Shown here: piece by piece, positions 47,056-59,634 of the stretch
How positions within the stretch are numbered: the stretch's first letter is position 1
Layout of the letters: each line of letters begins with the position of its first letter
Origin: Siphlonurus alternatus
Lineage: Eukaryota; Arthropoda; Insecta; Ephemeroptera; Siphlonuridae
Assembly: GCA_949825025.1 (NCBI GenBank)
Contig: OX463781.1
Span: 25,001,047 to 25,065,046 of the forward strand
Length of the DNA: 64,000 bases
Direction: 5' to 3'
Notes under the pieces: model-generated
The model's database searches: none
Told to the model about the DNA's origin: nothing
Seen by the model: only the letters and a program-made list of their open reading frames with translations
Made by a program: the position numbers and the translations under genes

Positions 47056-49210
47056 GTGAACCACAATTCGCGTGCCAACTTTTTTCGTAAATTTGGTATT
47101 GCAAAAATTTTTGTACAAACTTCAAATTTGGTACACTTGTAGCTGAGGGTTGTAAAAATTAGTTCAAAGTGTTAAAATTTTTATTGGACATCAATAACAC
47201 CCCTTTCAGGGGTGGTTTTTAGAAAAATTATTTTCGCCTTATGGAAATTCAATGTTAAATACAACTTTTTTTGAAATCATTGTAATTTTGCGCAGAAAGT
47301 TTCTAGCATAGGGTAATCGACCCTCCTGAACTCAGAAATAATTTTAGATTTTTTCCCCGACGCACCCCTAAGGGTGGAGACCTACCCCTAAAATTCATTT
47401 TCCTTAAAAATTGTGCTAAAATTATGAAATTAATTTTCAAGAGGTAATCGACCCTCCTGAACTCGGAAATAACTTTAGATTTTTTCCCCGACGCACCCTT
47501 GAGGGTGGAGACCTACCCCTAAAATCCATTTTCCTTAAAAATTGTGCTAAAATTATGAAATTAATTTTCAAGGGGTAATCGACCCTCCTGAACCCGGAAA
47601 TAATTTTAGATATTTCCCCGACGCACCCCTGAGGGTAGAAACCTACCCCTAAAATTCATTTTCCTTAAAAATTGTGCTAAAATTATGAAATTAATTTTCA
47701 AGGGGTAATCAACCCTCTTGAACTTGGAAAAAAATTTAAATTTTTTCCCCGATGCAACCCTGAAGGTAAACTGCTACCCACCATATCCTTCATTCTTAAT
47801 AATCGAGTAGAAGTTGTGAATTAAATTTTTTTCGGGATTTATCGAAATTTTCACAGAAAACAATATCCCATGCAGACTCACCCCTTCACTTGCAGCATGA
47901 CTGTGGTTTCACTCAATGTGCCCACCGTTAATTGGCGTGATGGCACATTGCATGTTGGTCCACTCAACGAGGCTATGTGTGTAGGTGCATGGCCTCTAAC
48001 ATCTGAGGTGTGACCAATTCCATGCAACGTCTGATCTCCACTTTCAGTTCGTCAATGGTCTCAAATCTCTTCTTGTAAACATTTCGCTTCAGAAAGAGAT
48101 TTGAGACAATTGTCGAGCTCAAAGTGACAGACGTTATGTGTTATGTGGAATTGGTCACACCTCAGTTGTTAAAGGCACACATATCCTCGTTGTGCAGACC
48201 AACATTTGCCTTCACGCCATGCAATTAACGGTGGACACATCCATCGTCATGCTGCAAGTGAAGAGGTGAGTCTGTGATTTCTTTTTATTAAAGATTCCGA
48301 TAAATCCCGAAAAAAAAATAATTCACAATTCCTACTCGGTTATTAAGAATAAAGGTCATGGTGGGTAGCCGTACGTTGACCCTCAGGGTTGCGTTGGGGA
48401 AAAAATCTAAAATTATTTCCGAGTTCAGAAGGGTAGAGTACCCCTTGAAAATTAATTTCACAATTTTTAAGAAAAATGGATTTTAGGGGTAGTTTTTCAC
48501 CCTTAGGGTTGCGTTGGGGAAAAATCTAAAATTATTTCCGGGTTCAGGAGGGTCGATTACCCCTTGAAAATTAATTTCATAATTTTAGCACAATTTTTAA
48601 GGAAAATGAATTTTAGGGGTAGGTTTCTATCCTCAGGGGTGCGTCGGGGAATAAATCTAAAATTATTTCCGAGTTTAGGAATGTCGATTACCTCTTGAAA
48701 ATTAATTTCATAATTTTAGCACAATTTTTAAGGAAAATGGATTTTAGGGGTAGGTCTCCACCCTCAAGGGTGCGTCGGGGAAAAAATCTAAAGTTATTTC
48801 CGAGTTCAGGAGGGTCGATTACCTCTTGAAAATTAATTTCATAATTTTAGCACAATTTTTAAGGAAAATGAATTTTAGGGGTAGGTCTCCACCCTTAGGG
48901 GTGCGTCGGGGAAAAAATCTAAAATTATTTCTGGGTTCAGGAGGGTCGATTACCTTATGCTAGAAACTTTCTGCGCAAAATTACAATGATTTCAAAAAAA
49001 GTTGTATTTAACATTGAATTTCCATAAGGCGAAAATAATTTTTCTAAAAACCACCCCTGAAAGGGGTGTTATTGATGTCCAATAAAAATTTTAACACCCT
49101 GAACTAATTTTTACAACCCTCAGCTACAAGTGTACCAAATTTGAAGTTTGTACGAAAATTTTTGCAATATCAAATTTACGAAAAAAGTTGGCACGCGAAT
49201 TGTGGTTCAC

Positions 49211-49214
<4 letters not shown>
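47052..49214. mobile_element. TA-flanked 2.16 kb palindromic element in the last kinase intron
   Basis: CAGAGTGAACCACAATTCGC at 47052 and its complement ending at 49214, with TA on each side, inserted in a (TA)n tract. Both arms contain several copies of the 131-bp unit (GGGGTAGGTCTCCACCC) that also makes the array at 22079-23620. The centre (47780-48350) is a weaker inverted repeat meeting near 48100. TA duplication and CAG-type ends suggest a Tc1/mariner-like non-autonomous foldback; no transposase is present. Confidence 0.85.
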
Positions 49215-49250
<36 letters not shown>

Positions 49251-49747
49251 TGTATATAAAATTGACATAATATCGTAGTTTGGAGGGTGAGAGCAATACT
49301 GAAGCACCATATATATATATATGGGACCAGCAGAACACCATGGGGGGGTTTGGGGGGCGGAGCCCCCCAATGGCCCGCCGCAGGCGCAATTTTTTTTAAG
49401 GACACGCTCCTTTTTTAGGGTAAAATTATGACAAAATCATATAATAATGCTCTCAACAAAGAAGCAGAAATTATCTAAAAACAAAAAATGCTTGTATTTA
49501 TTTATAATTTGTTATGACATGCACTTATGCGAGCCCTTTTGAAATCGTGATTGAATGTTTCAAACTTAATATAATATCCAATTTTAATTATTTTTTTTAA
49601 TTCCATAAGTCCTTTCACGTGGTAAGAAACATATATAAAAATAAATATTGTTTTAAGCCTTTTTTTTAAATAATAGTGTCAATCAAACTGCATTGTTAAT
49701 ATATGAAACCTGAATGTCTGGTATAATTTTTACGCAATGTATATAAT

Positions 49748-50561
49748 GAACATCAAATAAATCGATCATGGTATATACAATATGTACAAAATTAGGCGAC
49801 AACCAGAATCTAATATAAATTTTTAAAGACAAAATTTAATAAAAAAATAAAAAATGAAATTTTTATAAGAAAAAATTGCATTATTAAACATTATTTCAAT
49901 ATTATTAGTATTTATTTAATTGAGAAAAAAATAATCGTAATCCTGTTAAGGTAGGGATAACACGGATCAGCTGACCTAATGCTAAAAAAATCTCAGTCAT
50001 GAAAATTACGAAAAAAAAAAATAATAAAATGTTCTCCTCTACATCGCCTATCAGTATAGCTAAATTATCAGGTATACAAAACTAAGCTAGTTTTCGAGTT
50101 ATTAATTTTTAAAGTTGTTTTAATGTTGACTAATTTAACATGGAGATGGAGAAATGAAACTTCCATGCTAAATTAGTCAACATTAAAAATTAATCACTCG
50201 AAAACTAGCTCGAATTTGTGTACCTGATATTTTAGCTATACTGATAGGGGAAAATGTAGAGGAGAATATTTTATTATTTTTTTTGTTTTTTTTCATAATT
50301 TTCATGAATGAGATTTTTTTAGCATTGGGTCAGCTGATTCGTGTTATCTCTACCTTAACAGGATTACGATTATTTTTTTCTCAATTAAATAAATACTAAT
50401 AGTAATGAAATAATGTTTAATAATGTAATTTTTTCTTATAAAAATTTCATTTCTTATTTTTTTATTAAATTTTGTCTTTAAAAATTTATATTAGATTCTG
50501 GTTGTCGCCTAATTTTGTACATATTGTATATACCATGATCGATTTATTTGATGTTCATGCA
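49748..50561. mobile_element. Palindrome of about 810 bp in kinase intron 4
   Basis: GAACATCAAATAAATCGATC at the left, complement at the right, nearly perfect arms (TAATCCTGTTAAGGTAGGGATAACAC and so on) meeting near 50155. Its inner half is the family also seen at 43990-44205 and 52030-52380. Confidence 0.88.
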
Positions 50562-50599
50562 GTTCTGATCACCCTATATTATAATTTCGACACATCGGT

Positions 50600-52029
50600 A
50601 TAATTGGCTTGAGCACGCATATGAGAAACCTCTCGAGCGGTATAACAGATCAAAGATCCCAATTTTTTTATTATTGTTTTATTTTTTTTTTTAGCCATGT
50701 AATATTTCTTTGATTACTATCGCATATTTGCTGCTAAATAATGTACTGCCGGTACACGCAAACCCGGGAAAATAAGCTATATATTTTTCTCATCCTGGAG
50801 TAGTTAACGTTTTCTTATATTTTGTATACTCGTACACTTTTACAACTTGTTTTTGTTTTATTGTTTTATTTTTATGTTTGAATTTTCACATTAATGGTAT
50901 AAAATGCTGTAGTGAATAATTAATAAATAAATAGCTCCCATGTATATCGACTTGTTCCTGGTAAACTTATAATTTATAATAAAATACATGGGCGCGATTC
51001 ACGAACGAATTAAGTTATCCAGATTTCTCACTTAATTAATTCGATCGACGTTTAGTGCCATTGAGTTAGCCTGGCGCTAACTGCGTGGTTAGTAAGAAAC
51101 CTGTTGTTGTCGTTGTTCGAACGTGAGATATCTCACGATTGTTTACATGCATGCACCACTTAATTTTCAAAAGACAAGTGTTGGTTCTTTTGGGACAGTC
51201 ATATTTTTATTAAAGTAAAATAAAAGTGCTGGTCTACATTCCTCAGATGCTTCAATATATTTAGTCAATCTTTGTTAGTATATTCACTGATGAATGTAAT
51301 TAAAATTTTGTTAACCTGCTCAATGAAACCATATTACAGGAAATGTCTTCGAAGTGTTGTTCAAATTATTCCCGCATGTCAAATACCACAAGCTCATTGG
51401 TTCTGTTGAACCAATGAGCTTGCGGGTACTGCCGATCGCACAGTCCCCGATCGCTCCAAAATCACACAGCTTGAGTGGGAGTTGAAGAAGAGGAGAATGA
51501 GGGTGGGAACACTGCTTTGGGCTACTGCTAGTAGTGGCAGTACCTTCCGCTGGGCAGCGCTGAGGGAATAAATTTACGCGGCAGCGGCAAAAATTTCATG
51601 ATTTTAAATGTTAGAACTGATAAAAATTTGCTGGAAAGTTCAGAAAAATTATAGAATTATTTGATATTTCTAATTGTGTGTTTGTTCCCAAAATTTCTGG
51701 GGGGGCTGCAGTACCGCAGTACTATAGTACGAGCCGCCCCTGATATATATAAATATATCAGCTTTGTAATGGAGGTTACATTGAGTTTTAATTTCTTAAG
51801 TTCAATTTCCTTGTATGAAGGCACAATTTCTTTATATACATAAAATTATCATTGTGCACCTATATATCATACTCCATATTGTAATCAATCAAACATAAGA
51901 CAGTATATGTATGGATGGATGGATGGATACAGTGATGCTGTTAGCTAGGAAAATGTACAATGAATTTAGTAAATATCAAAAAAGTAGGTAGTAAATTTTT
52001 CTAACAATGTTTTCAATTTTAAGGGTATA
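50600..52029. other. Intron sequence, kinase intron 4
   Basis: No gene recognised. It includes a perfect 15-bp stem hairpin (CAAGCTCATTGGTTC, about 51388-51421) and a short GGAT tetranucleotide repeat (about 51909-51930). Confidence 0.4.
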
Positions 52030-52380
52030 TAAGGTAATATGCCCAATATTAAAAAAATTCCCACATATGAAAATTATGAAACATAATTAATAAATCTTAA
52101 AATGTTCTCCTCTACATCCCAGTAGCTAAAATATCAGGTTTACAATTTTGATCTAGTTTTTTAATTCTTGATTATTAAAGTTGCCTAATTTAACATGGAA
52201 GTTCCATTTCTCTAGTCTATGTTAAATAAGTCAAATTTAAAAATTCATAATTCGAAAACTAGATTGAATTTGTATGCTTGATATTTTAGCTACTGATAGG
52301 GGATGTAGAGGAGAACATTTTAAGATACGTTTCATAATTTTCATGTGTGTAAATATTTTTAACATTGGACGTGTTACCTT
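52030..52380. mobile_element. Short palindrome of the same family
   Basis: AATGTTCTCCTCTACATCCC and its complement GGGATGTAGAGGAGAACATT face each other about a centre near 52205. More diverged than the copy at 49748. Confidence 0.75.
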
Positions 52381-52449
52381 ACTCTTAAATATTTTATCCA
52401 TGACACTTGGGTATTTATTTAGCATGAAAACTTTGGCTCTGCAACTTAC

Positions 52450-52607
52450 TGGTGTGGGGCACACATTCTTGACAAGGCCAGATCGAAGCCACTTCTCGTG
52501 TAGATCATGCAGGTTTGCCAGGTAGCTCAGCGACATCTTCTGCTCCTCGCATCGCGATCGCTGCTGGATGCGCTTCAAAGCAGTCTCGGGTGTAGTGTAG
52601 AGGTACA
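52450..52607 (-). CDS. dnk: Deoxynucleoside kinase, exon 4 (LID)
   Basis: Acceptor TTGTCCAG|, donor CCA|GTAAGT. It encodes YLYTTPETALKRIQQRSRCE, where RIQQRSRCEE is the arginine-rich LID that closes over ATP, then LSYLANLHDLHEKWL, a conserved family helix. It ends phase 0 at ...VCPTP. Confidence 0.92.
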
Positions 52608-52753
52608 CTGGACAAATCAGGAATTTAATCACTTTCTCAAGTACATAGAAAAGGGTAATAAACTAGCAAGATTTTTATGTCTCCAGCAATTTATATTTTT
52701 GTTGGAAATTTTTACTAGCTAAAGTATTTTTGTCATTAAAATACTGTATGTAA

Positions 52754-53073
52754 TAATGGAGTATTGTCCTCAATTTTTTTATTGCAGAAATGGATAGAGG
52801 GTGCAAAGTTATGCTGCCCTGATTTTTTTCAGATTTTTTAGAGCCCGGGAACTATTTTTAAAAAATTATTTAAAGTTATTTTTGTGACGTCACGAGACGC
52901 CACTCCTTAAGAAAAAGATAGGACTTGTCGCCGCGTGACGTCACTAAAAGGACTTTCAATAATTTTTTAAAAATACTTCCCGGGCTCTAAAAAATCTGAA
53001 AAAAATCAGGGTAGCATAACTTTGCACGCTCTATCCATTTCTGCAATAAAAAAATTGAGGACAATACTCCATT
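52754..53073. mobile_element. Hairpin element in kinase intron 3
   Basis: AATGGAGTATTGTCCTCAAT and its complement enclose about 320 bases that fold as a hairpin (CCCGGG near both inner arms, GTGACGTCAC at the centre). Related text (ATTGCAGAAATGNATAGAGG) occurs at 16910. Confidence 0.85.
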
Positions 53074-53429
53074 ACAAAATACTTAATTTGTAAAAAAAAA
53101 AAAAAAAAAAAAAGGCCTAAACAATGTAACATTGTGTTTTGTTTTTTTTGTTTTGTTTTTTTTTTTTATTTTTTTCTTTTTGCCAAGTAAATGACTGGTG
53201 GTAAAAGTTCAAACTATCTCTATTTTCAACAAATATTTTTCTATCTTATATGTTCATTATCCTCTAATTAAAACATAATACTGTTATTAAAATAATAAAA
53301 TCAAGCTATAGAAATTTAATATTGGTTAATTTAAACCCCATTTTATTTTGGCTGTGATTGTTAATTGACATTCCATTTCTCTTTAAATAGTTATAGAAAG
53401 GATAAGGTTTCCAAGTTAAGATATCATAC

Positions 53430-53548
53430 CAATAAGATCAGCAGCCACATCTTGAGTGTTGCAGATCCAACGGTACCACTGGTCCAGCACAGCATGATCA
53501 GGGCTAGCCAGCAGCCCGTTACCATGCAGGTTCTCTACGAAGCAGTGC
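53430..53548 (-). CDS. dnk: Deoxynucleoside kinase, exon 3
   Basis: Acceptor TTATTACAG|, donor ATTG|GTATGA. It encodes HCFVENLHGNG and LDQWYRWI, then VAADLI, leading into the VYLYTTPE strand of exon 4. Phases match on both sides (AG|G gives Arg; G|TG gives Val). Confidence 0.92.
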
Positions 53549-54098
53549 CTGTAATAAACAAATAAACATCACTTTACAGTGATAAATAAACTATACAGTG
53601 CAAGCAGGAAGGCTAAATTAGTATGACAGAATTAAGGAATGCATGGAGAGTTTCACTATTATGTATTATTATGTATAATTAATATATACAATTTTTCACA
53701 CAATTCTGAGCTTTAACAAAATAGATCATTATGTTAAATATTTATGTTAAGTAAAACCATGAAGTAAAAAATGCTTCATTAGACACTCACCGTACCAAAT
53801 TCAACCAAATTTACAAATGGACAACCTTCATTTTTATTCATTTTTTATTGCATATTTGGATAATTAAATATGCAATAAAAAAAAATTATGAAGGTTGTCC
53901 ATTATACCATTATTGCAAACAAAATATTTCAACAAGCAAATGCCGCGTGGTTTTACGGTTAAGAGAAAAATCTTATTTCTTTTTTCGCTCAAATCCTATG
54001 CTAAGCAAAATATTGAATATCTTTTATGTCATGATGCTTTGCTTGGATAGGGAGCATGGTAGAACATGACACAGCTTGGCAGAGCTTGTATAACAAAC

Positions 54099-54232
54099 CT
54101 AGCGCTATGGATGGACCTTTCCATGAGCTTGACTGGGCTGTCAGTGCGAATAAGGTGAGCCTGCAGCATCGTAAGCTGCACATAGCTCTGGAACGCCATG
54201 GAGTTGCGGATCGGGTCTTGGTACATCAGGTC
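54099..54232 (-). CDS. dnk: Deoxynucleoside kinase, exon 2
   Basis: Acceptor GCACCAG|, donor GCTAG|GTTTGT. It encodes DLMYQDPIRNSMAFQSYVQL followed by TMLQAHL and VKLMERSIHSAR. MAFQSYVQLTML forms part of the nucleoside pocket and ERS is the family's conserved Glu-Arg-Ser. Confidence 0.92.
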
Positions 54233-54995
54233 CTGGTGCACATACAACACTATCAGTCAAGTGACAAATGCAGTAATATAGGCATATTTTTTTTTCTTTT
54301 TGGTGGAGGTAAATTCTTTTGGAAATATAACTTGCTCGTTTTAAATCAGTTTTTTTCCTGGCTACTGTATATTAGTACGTCATTGCTGTTAATTAAGGTA
54401 TAAAACCTGAGAATTGGGAGGAAAAAAAATGTCATTGAAGGATCTTCTTCAAATTAACTACGGAGACGTACAACATTCTTTTTATAAGTCTTGATTTTTT
54501 CCGAATTTTTTAGCTGCCGGATTATGATATATATGCTCATCAAATTTGGCTGAAGAATTGAAAGTCTCAATGACCGAGGCTTCGATCGCCGATACTTGAC
54601 ATGTTCTTGGCATGCCATGTTAAATTTGACCAATTCTCAGGTTAAGCCTTAATTCAAGCCAAAATACATGGATCCACTTCTTTACCAGTAGCGTACAGTG
54701 AAGTACACAGCCTGCTTGTCTTTATCGCCCAGGTAAATTTGAAACACCATTGGATTTAGTTTTGATTCCATATTGTCTCATCCGGAATAATGAGCTGTCT
54801 GTCTCCAAGAACAAACTGGTGCAAGAAACAGACAACTCATTACTGTATTAATTATCCCAGACATGGGATGATATATTATTTTACTATGCCAATGAGTACA
54901 TAACAATAAACAAATGTGTTGAATATTATAGTTTTATAGAACACGCTAGGTACTGTATATGCAGTACTTGAAAGAAGAAAAGGTAATTTCATTAC

Positions 54996-55151
54996 CAGCA
55001 GGTTGTGTCCCTTGGCGTTCCTCCACATGTTGACTGGCTCAGAGAGGGTCTTCACACCAGGGAATCGCTCAAAGTGGTTCAAGAAAGTGGTCTTGCCACT
55101 ACCGATGTTGCCCTCAACAATCACAGTGAAGGGACGAGAAGATTTTGACAT
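54996..55151 (-). CDS. dnk: Deoxynucleoside kinase, coding exon 1
   Basis: Start of a deoxyribonucleoside kinase of the fly dNK/TK2/dCK family, which phosphorylates deoxynucleosides with ATP in the salvage pathway. The start ATG (MSKSSRPF) is at 55151, 11 bases inside an exon that begins at acceptor TTATTTCAG| (55162), so the 5' UTR continues in an upstream exon. The P-loop is VEGNIGSGKTTF (residues 12-23), followed by LSEPVNMWRNAKGHNLL, the family's EPV-x-x-W substrate-site segment. Donor CTG|GTAATG, phase 0. No mitochondrial presequence is apparent. All five exons fit in phase for a 236-residue protein; fly dNK is 250. Confidence 0.92.
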
Positions 55152-56108
55152 TTTGCGAGAAACTGAAATAATTATCAATACGTAGTTTATTCAATAGTCT
55201 TGATCGGCTATAACCCAGTAAACACAACTCTGTCGGTCCATGCAGTGTTGGTCCAATGCTGAGCCGGTTGGGCCAAAACTGTGCCAACACTCCACAGTAC
55301 TGGACCGGTCCAAAATATTTTTAACACTCTAGCTTAATTTGTTTACTCTGCATAGGAAAGTTGCAGCCAGGATACAAAATTCTTATTGGTCTGTTTGTAA
55401 AAAGTAAATCATACACAATTAAATACTGTATGCATATTATATATAATATTAGAATGAAAATTTTCTTATATCATTGCATACTATAATTAATATATGCATA
55501 CATATAGTACGCATATACCTAGCTGTACCCTGTACCGCAGATGGTTTTAAAAGTGTCTACATGCATATAATATACACAGGCTTATGTCTGATGTCATATA
55601 AAAGATGTTTGGCATCAATTAAGGTATTAATACTGTACTATTAATACGTAGTGATAATTAAGAAAAGCTAGCAGCATCGACTGACGTTCACTTCACAAAT
55701 ACAATACTACACATTGTTGCCGATACCATGAACAAGTCAACAAGACACTTTTAAATCCCCGACGGTAAAAATTATGTATAAATTATATACTGTACATACA
55801 AAAATAATGCATATATATGCTACACAGATATGGTTCATCTGATTTTTCATGAATTGATTGTGCATTATTTACGTATCATATTATCATACATATACTATAA
55901 CTGTACACCCCATTTGAATAAACATGATGTTTTAGCTGCAAGTATGCATATTGTAAGCTATTACAGTATATGAATATACAATATATACGCAAAGTACAGT
56001 ATGATATGATACATGTAAGTATGTATCGATCATACTGTGCAGACGACGCAACTTCGCCTTTTTAAAAAAAAATATGCATACTTTGCGTAACAGCCATACG
56101 TATCAGTT

Positions 56109-56217
56109 ATAGTAGAACCATCATATGGTCAGCGCTGTCACTTTGACATATGCATTCCTTTCTTACCTGCCATGTCAAAGTGACAGCGCTGACCATATGA
56201 TATATGGTTCTACTATA
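56109..56217. mobile_element. Small hairpin MITE
   Basis: TATAGTAGAACCATCATATG and an almost exact complement, inner stem TCAGCGCTGTCACTTTGACA. TATAGTAGAACC resembles mariner-type ends. Confidence 0.85.
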
Positions 56218-56484
56218 GCAAGACAACATATCATAATACAGTGTGTTAAGTGTGTATAAGTACACAGCCCAGTATTGGTTCCGGCCTGCTTTTGAGCTCT
56301 TTATAGACATATAGGCAAAAAAAGTAAAAAAAGAAAATTGTAAATCAAAATGCATTAACCAAATCATCATTTCCATGAAAATAACAACTGCAATACCTAG
56401 ACAATTTTTTTCCTGCTTAAAAAAAAAAAATAATAATAATAATAATAAAAACAAATAAAAACAGCCAAATAAAATAACATACAC

Positions 56485-56635
56485 CACGTAGCCCGGTAAC
56501 GGACCCCTTTAATTAAGACATTTCACACTTTTAACAATTTTTATCTGCCATATTTACACCACGCAGCCCGGTAACGGACCCCCTTAAGACATTTTTCACT
56601 TTTAACAATTTTTATTTGCCATATTTCGGGTTCTT
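56485..56635 (+). repeat. Tandem duplication of about 75 bp
   Basis: ACCACGTAGCCCGGTAACGG and ACCACGCAGCCCGGTAACGG begin two successive copies, each continuing to ATTTTTAT-TGCCATATTT. Confidence 0.85.
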
Positions 56636-56680
56636 AAAATTTTGAAAAAAATATTAACATGTTCAATGGAATATATATAG

Positions 56681-57170
56681 CAATGGGGTACTGACCGGTA
56701 TTTGAGTTAGCAATACTAATAAAAAGTACTGTGAATTCTATGAAGAAAGAGCCCTATTAGAGCATTCTAGGAAATTGGCTGATTTTATATGAATTTTTAA
56801 AACTTTTTTTGATGACGTCATACCATTGAATCTTAAATGGGAAGATGCATCAGTTAACATTGCTAAAATGAAAATTTATTGAAGTAGGAATTTGAAACCT
56901 TCATTATCGTGATTCTAGCACCTGAAAACCTTGCAAATGAAGTTTTGGTTACATTTCAACATTAAGTATGGGATTTGGCAATGTTAACTGATCTATTTTC
57001 CCATTTAAGATTCAATGCTATGACGTCATTTTTGAGAGGTTTTAAAAATTCATATAAAATCAGAAAATTGTCGTAGAATGCTACAATAGGGCTTGTTCTT
57101 CATGAAATTCTCGTGCCTTTTGAAATGTTGACAAAAACTTGAAACTTTTTTTTTGGTCAGTACCCCATTG
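56681..57170. mobile_element. Hairpin element, about 490 bp
   Basis: CAATGGGGTACTGACC and its complement at the ends; the arms pair imperfectly throughout (GATGACGTCATACCATTGAA against TTCAATGCTATGACGTCA). Confidence 0.85.
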
Positions 57171-57429
57171 AGTTTATCATAATTTCAGTTCCATATCAGA
57201 GCATCCTCTTTGAGTAAAAAAAAAAAAAAAAATAGTGTGGAGTGGACATGAAAAAACAAATGCTCCGGTTTTGGTCCAGGCCTGCTTTTGGACTCCTTAT
57301 AGCCAAAAAAAAGTACAAAAATTATCAAGGTATGATTGCAGTTGTTATTTTCATGGAAGGGAGGCCCGGGTTTGGTTAATAAGATAAGATGAAGATAAGA
57401 TAAATAGCAGTGTGTACACACATTACATG

Positions 57430-58353
57430 CATACACCCCTGCTTGCGGCTATTGTGGGTATTCCACCACGGTGGCTCGCTTGCTTGCGGCTGACTCTCTC
57501 AGCCCCTCCCTGAACTCACCAACACTCCGAGCATCCACAAGCCCAGAGTCCAACAAATTCCATTCCCTCACCGTTCTTCTCAAAAAAGAATACTTGCCCA
57601 TATCATTTTTGCTTCCCCTATACTCCCACTTCCAATCATGGTCCCTCCTACCCTTATAACGCCCTTTCTCAGTATGATCGCTAAGCTCCTCCCAGCCCGT
57701 TTGGTTCCTAGTTATTTTATACATTGTTGTCAGTCTACTTTGCTTCCTCCTATCCTCCAAATCCTCCCATCCCAGTTGCTCTATCATTTTGGTCACACTC
57801 TCTCTTCCCCTATAAATTTTGCTTTTATCAGGTAAAGCTCCAGTTCCCCTTTTCTAGAACCCTTCTTGCTGCTTGTCTTTGGACGGTCTTTTCCATCTCT
57901 TTCTTTCCTTTTGCTATATACGGGTCCCACGCATTACATCCATATTCCATTATTGGTCTAATCAGAGACTTGTATGCTTTTTCTCTTACTGTCCTGCCTG
58001 CCCCCTTAAGGTTCCTCATTACAAACTCAAGATTCCTTCTGCTCTTTGCCGTTACATACCTGATACGTTCATCCCAGTTAAGTTTGCACTGAAGCATTAC
58101 TCCCAGATATTTGTATTTGTCCTCTAATTTGATTTCTTCCCCCTCCATAAAATATTTAACCTGACTTTGCTCCCTTCTTCTGTTGAACTTAACCACGCTA
58201 CATTTCCCAACATTAAGCTTCATTTTATTAGCTCCTATCCATATACCCACTGTCTCCAGATCCTTTTGTAAAATTTGCTCATCCTGCTTATTACTTATTG
58301 TCCTATAGATTACGCTGTCGTCAGCAAAAAGCCTCATCTCCGATTCCAAATTC
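57430..58353 (-). pseudogene. 5'-truncated LINE copy with broken reverse transcriptase ORF
   Basis: Reading on the minus strand it begins in the RT active-site region (SEMRLFADDSVIYRT, residues near FADD) and continues through KYLGVMLQCKLNWDERI to the 3' end, closely matching the intact copy at about 59925-61610. Two frame breaks (near 57800-57830 and 57880) and several substitutions. It abuts a 5S SINE at 58354. Confidence 0.88.
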
Positions 58354-58744
58354 AAGGTCGAGCGTGGCGCAGTGCATTGACCGGTTCTCGTTAGATCACC
58401 AAAGTAAGGCTACGTCGAGCGTGGTTAGTACTTAGATGGGTGACCGTTTCAAGTAAAAAATACGCTGCTCCCTCCCTGGGGTAAATTTATCTCGCTTTCC
58501 ACCCAGTGCAGTGATGCACCTGTGTGTGGTTCCCCAGGCTTTGGACATCGCTTTGGTCCATTGAGAAAAAGTAGAGGTGTCCGTCCTGACTCCTGACTGA
58601 GGTTTTCCACGGTTCCCTTAGTCTCACCTCAGTGAATGCTGGGACGCGTAACAGGCCGTGGCATCCGTTCCCTACCTTATCCCTACCCATTACCCCGCCG
58701 CGAGCTGTAAGCTCTTAGGGGTGTATCCTTGTAAAAAAAAAAAA
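58354..58744 (+). mobile_element. 5S rRNA-derived SINE
   Basis: The head contains GGTTCTCGTTAGATCACC, ACGTCGAGCGTGG and GGTTAGTACTTAGATGGGTG, the 5S rRNA internal promoter region (A block, intermediate element and C block). An unrelated body follows (TGAGGTTTTCCACGGTTCCC and on) with an A tail at 58733-58744. The order 5S head, body, poly-A is that of SINE3-type elements. It is not a 5S gene: the 5' end and the region after the C block are not 5S. Confidence 0.88.
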
Positions 58745-58999
58745 CCTGTACAATAATCATTAATAAAAATAATAAAAATCAGTTACAATTTTCTTTTTTT
58801 TACTTTTTTTGCTTATTAAGGAGCCTAAAAGCAGGTCGGAACCAAAACAGGGCTAAAATCCAAAACTGCATGGGCTGTGCACTGTATGCATATATGCATA
58901 CATGATTGTATTACAGACAACTTATTGTCTGTGATTGTATGCATATGTATATGACTGTCTAGAACGCATTATAATTTTGCGGAGTAATTTACCTTGAAG

Positions 59000-59634
59000 T
59001 GATGAAGCCACTGCACTCTTTAACATTCCAATGACGCTTTCCCTAATTAATATGCAGAACGACTGTTGCAGCTTGCAGCTGCAATAGGAGTTTTAATAGA
59101 ATTACAACTTTTTTATAAATAACAAATAACAAAATAACGGATGCAGACCTCAGGATTCAGGAGATCACACATCAGGCAGGCAGGATCAGGTGTTTTTACT
59201 GTTTTTCTACGCGCGCGCGCGAACATGAAAAGATGAAAAGCAGGGCTAATCCTCTATTATAGGGGGTATAGTCACTCCCTTCCGGCTTCCGGCTTACGTA
59301 GGAGACCCAATCCTGAATTCTGATTGGCTTAGAAATAAATTTGATGAATTAGGGATCATTCATGCATACAAAAATCTTACTAGCTATCTTACTGCATTTA
59401 TTAATGAAATTGAAAATGTTGAAATTAATTAAAAGGAAGATTGTATTAATTTTTTTAGGTTGGTACGCATGCGTGCATTAAAAAAAAAACAGAGAGATCG
59501 GAAAAAAAACTTAAAAAACGAATCAGCTGACTTGTTCCATGTGCAAAAATTTGCGTCATTTCGAGTGTAAGCATTTGTAGTGCGATTTTGGCGTCATTAA
59601 TTGTACTATTAAATAATCGATCTCAAATACAGAA
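59000..59634. promoter_or_regulatory. Probable divergent promoter region, kinase and URI1
   Basis: A stretch without recognised repeats between divergent genes. On the minus strand CACTTCAAG|GTAAAT (about 58993) could be the donor of a kinase 5' noncoding exon. It includes a CCAAT box in reverse (CTGATTGGCTT, about 59319) and a CG run (about 59210). Inference only; no start sites are known. Confidence 0.35.

Noticed and set aside
58354..58440. 5S rRNA gene
   Set aside because: Only the internal promoter region resembles 5S; it runs into an unrelated body with a poly-A tail.
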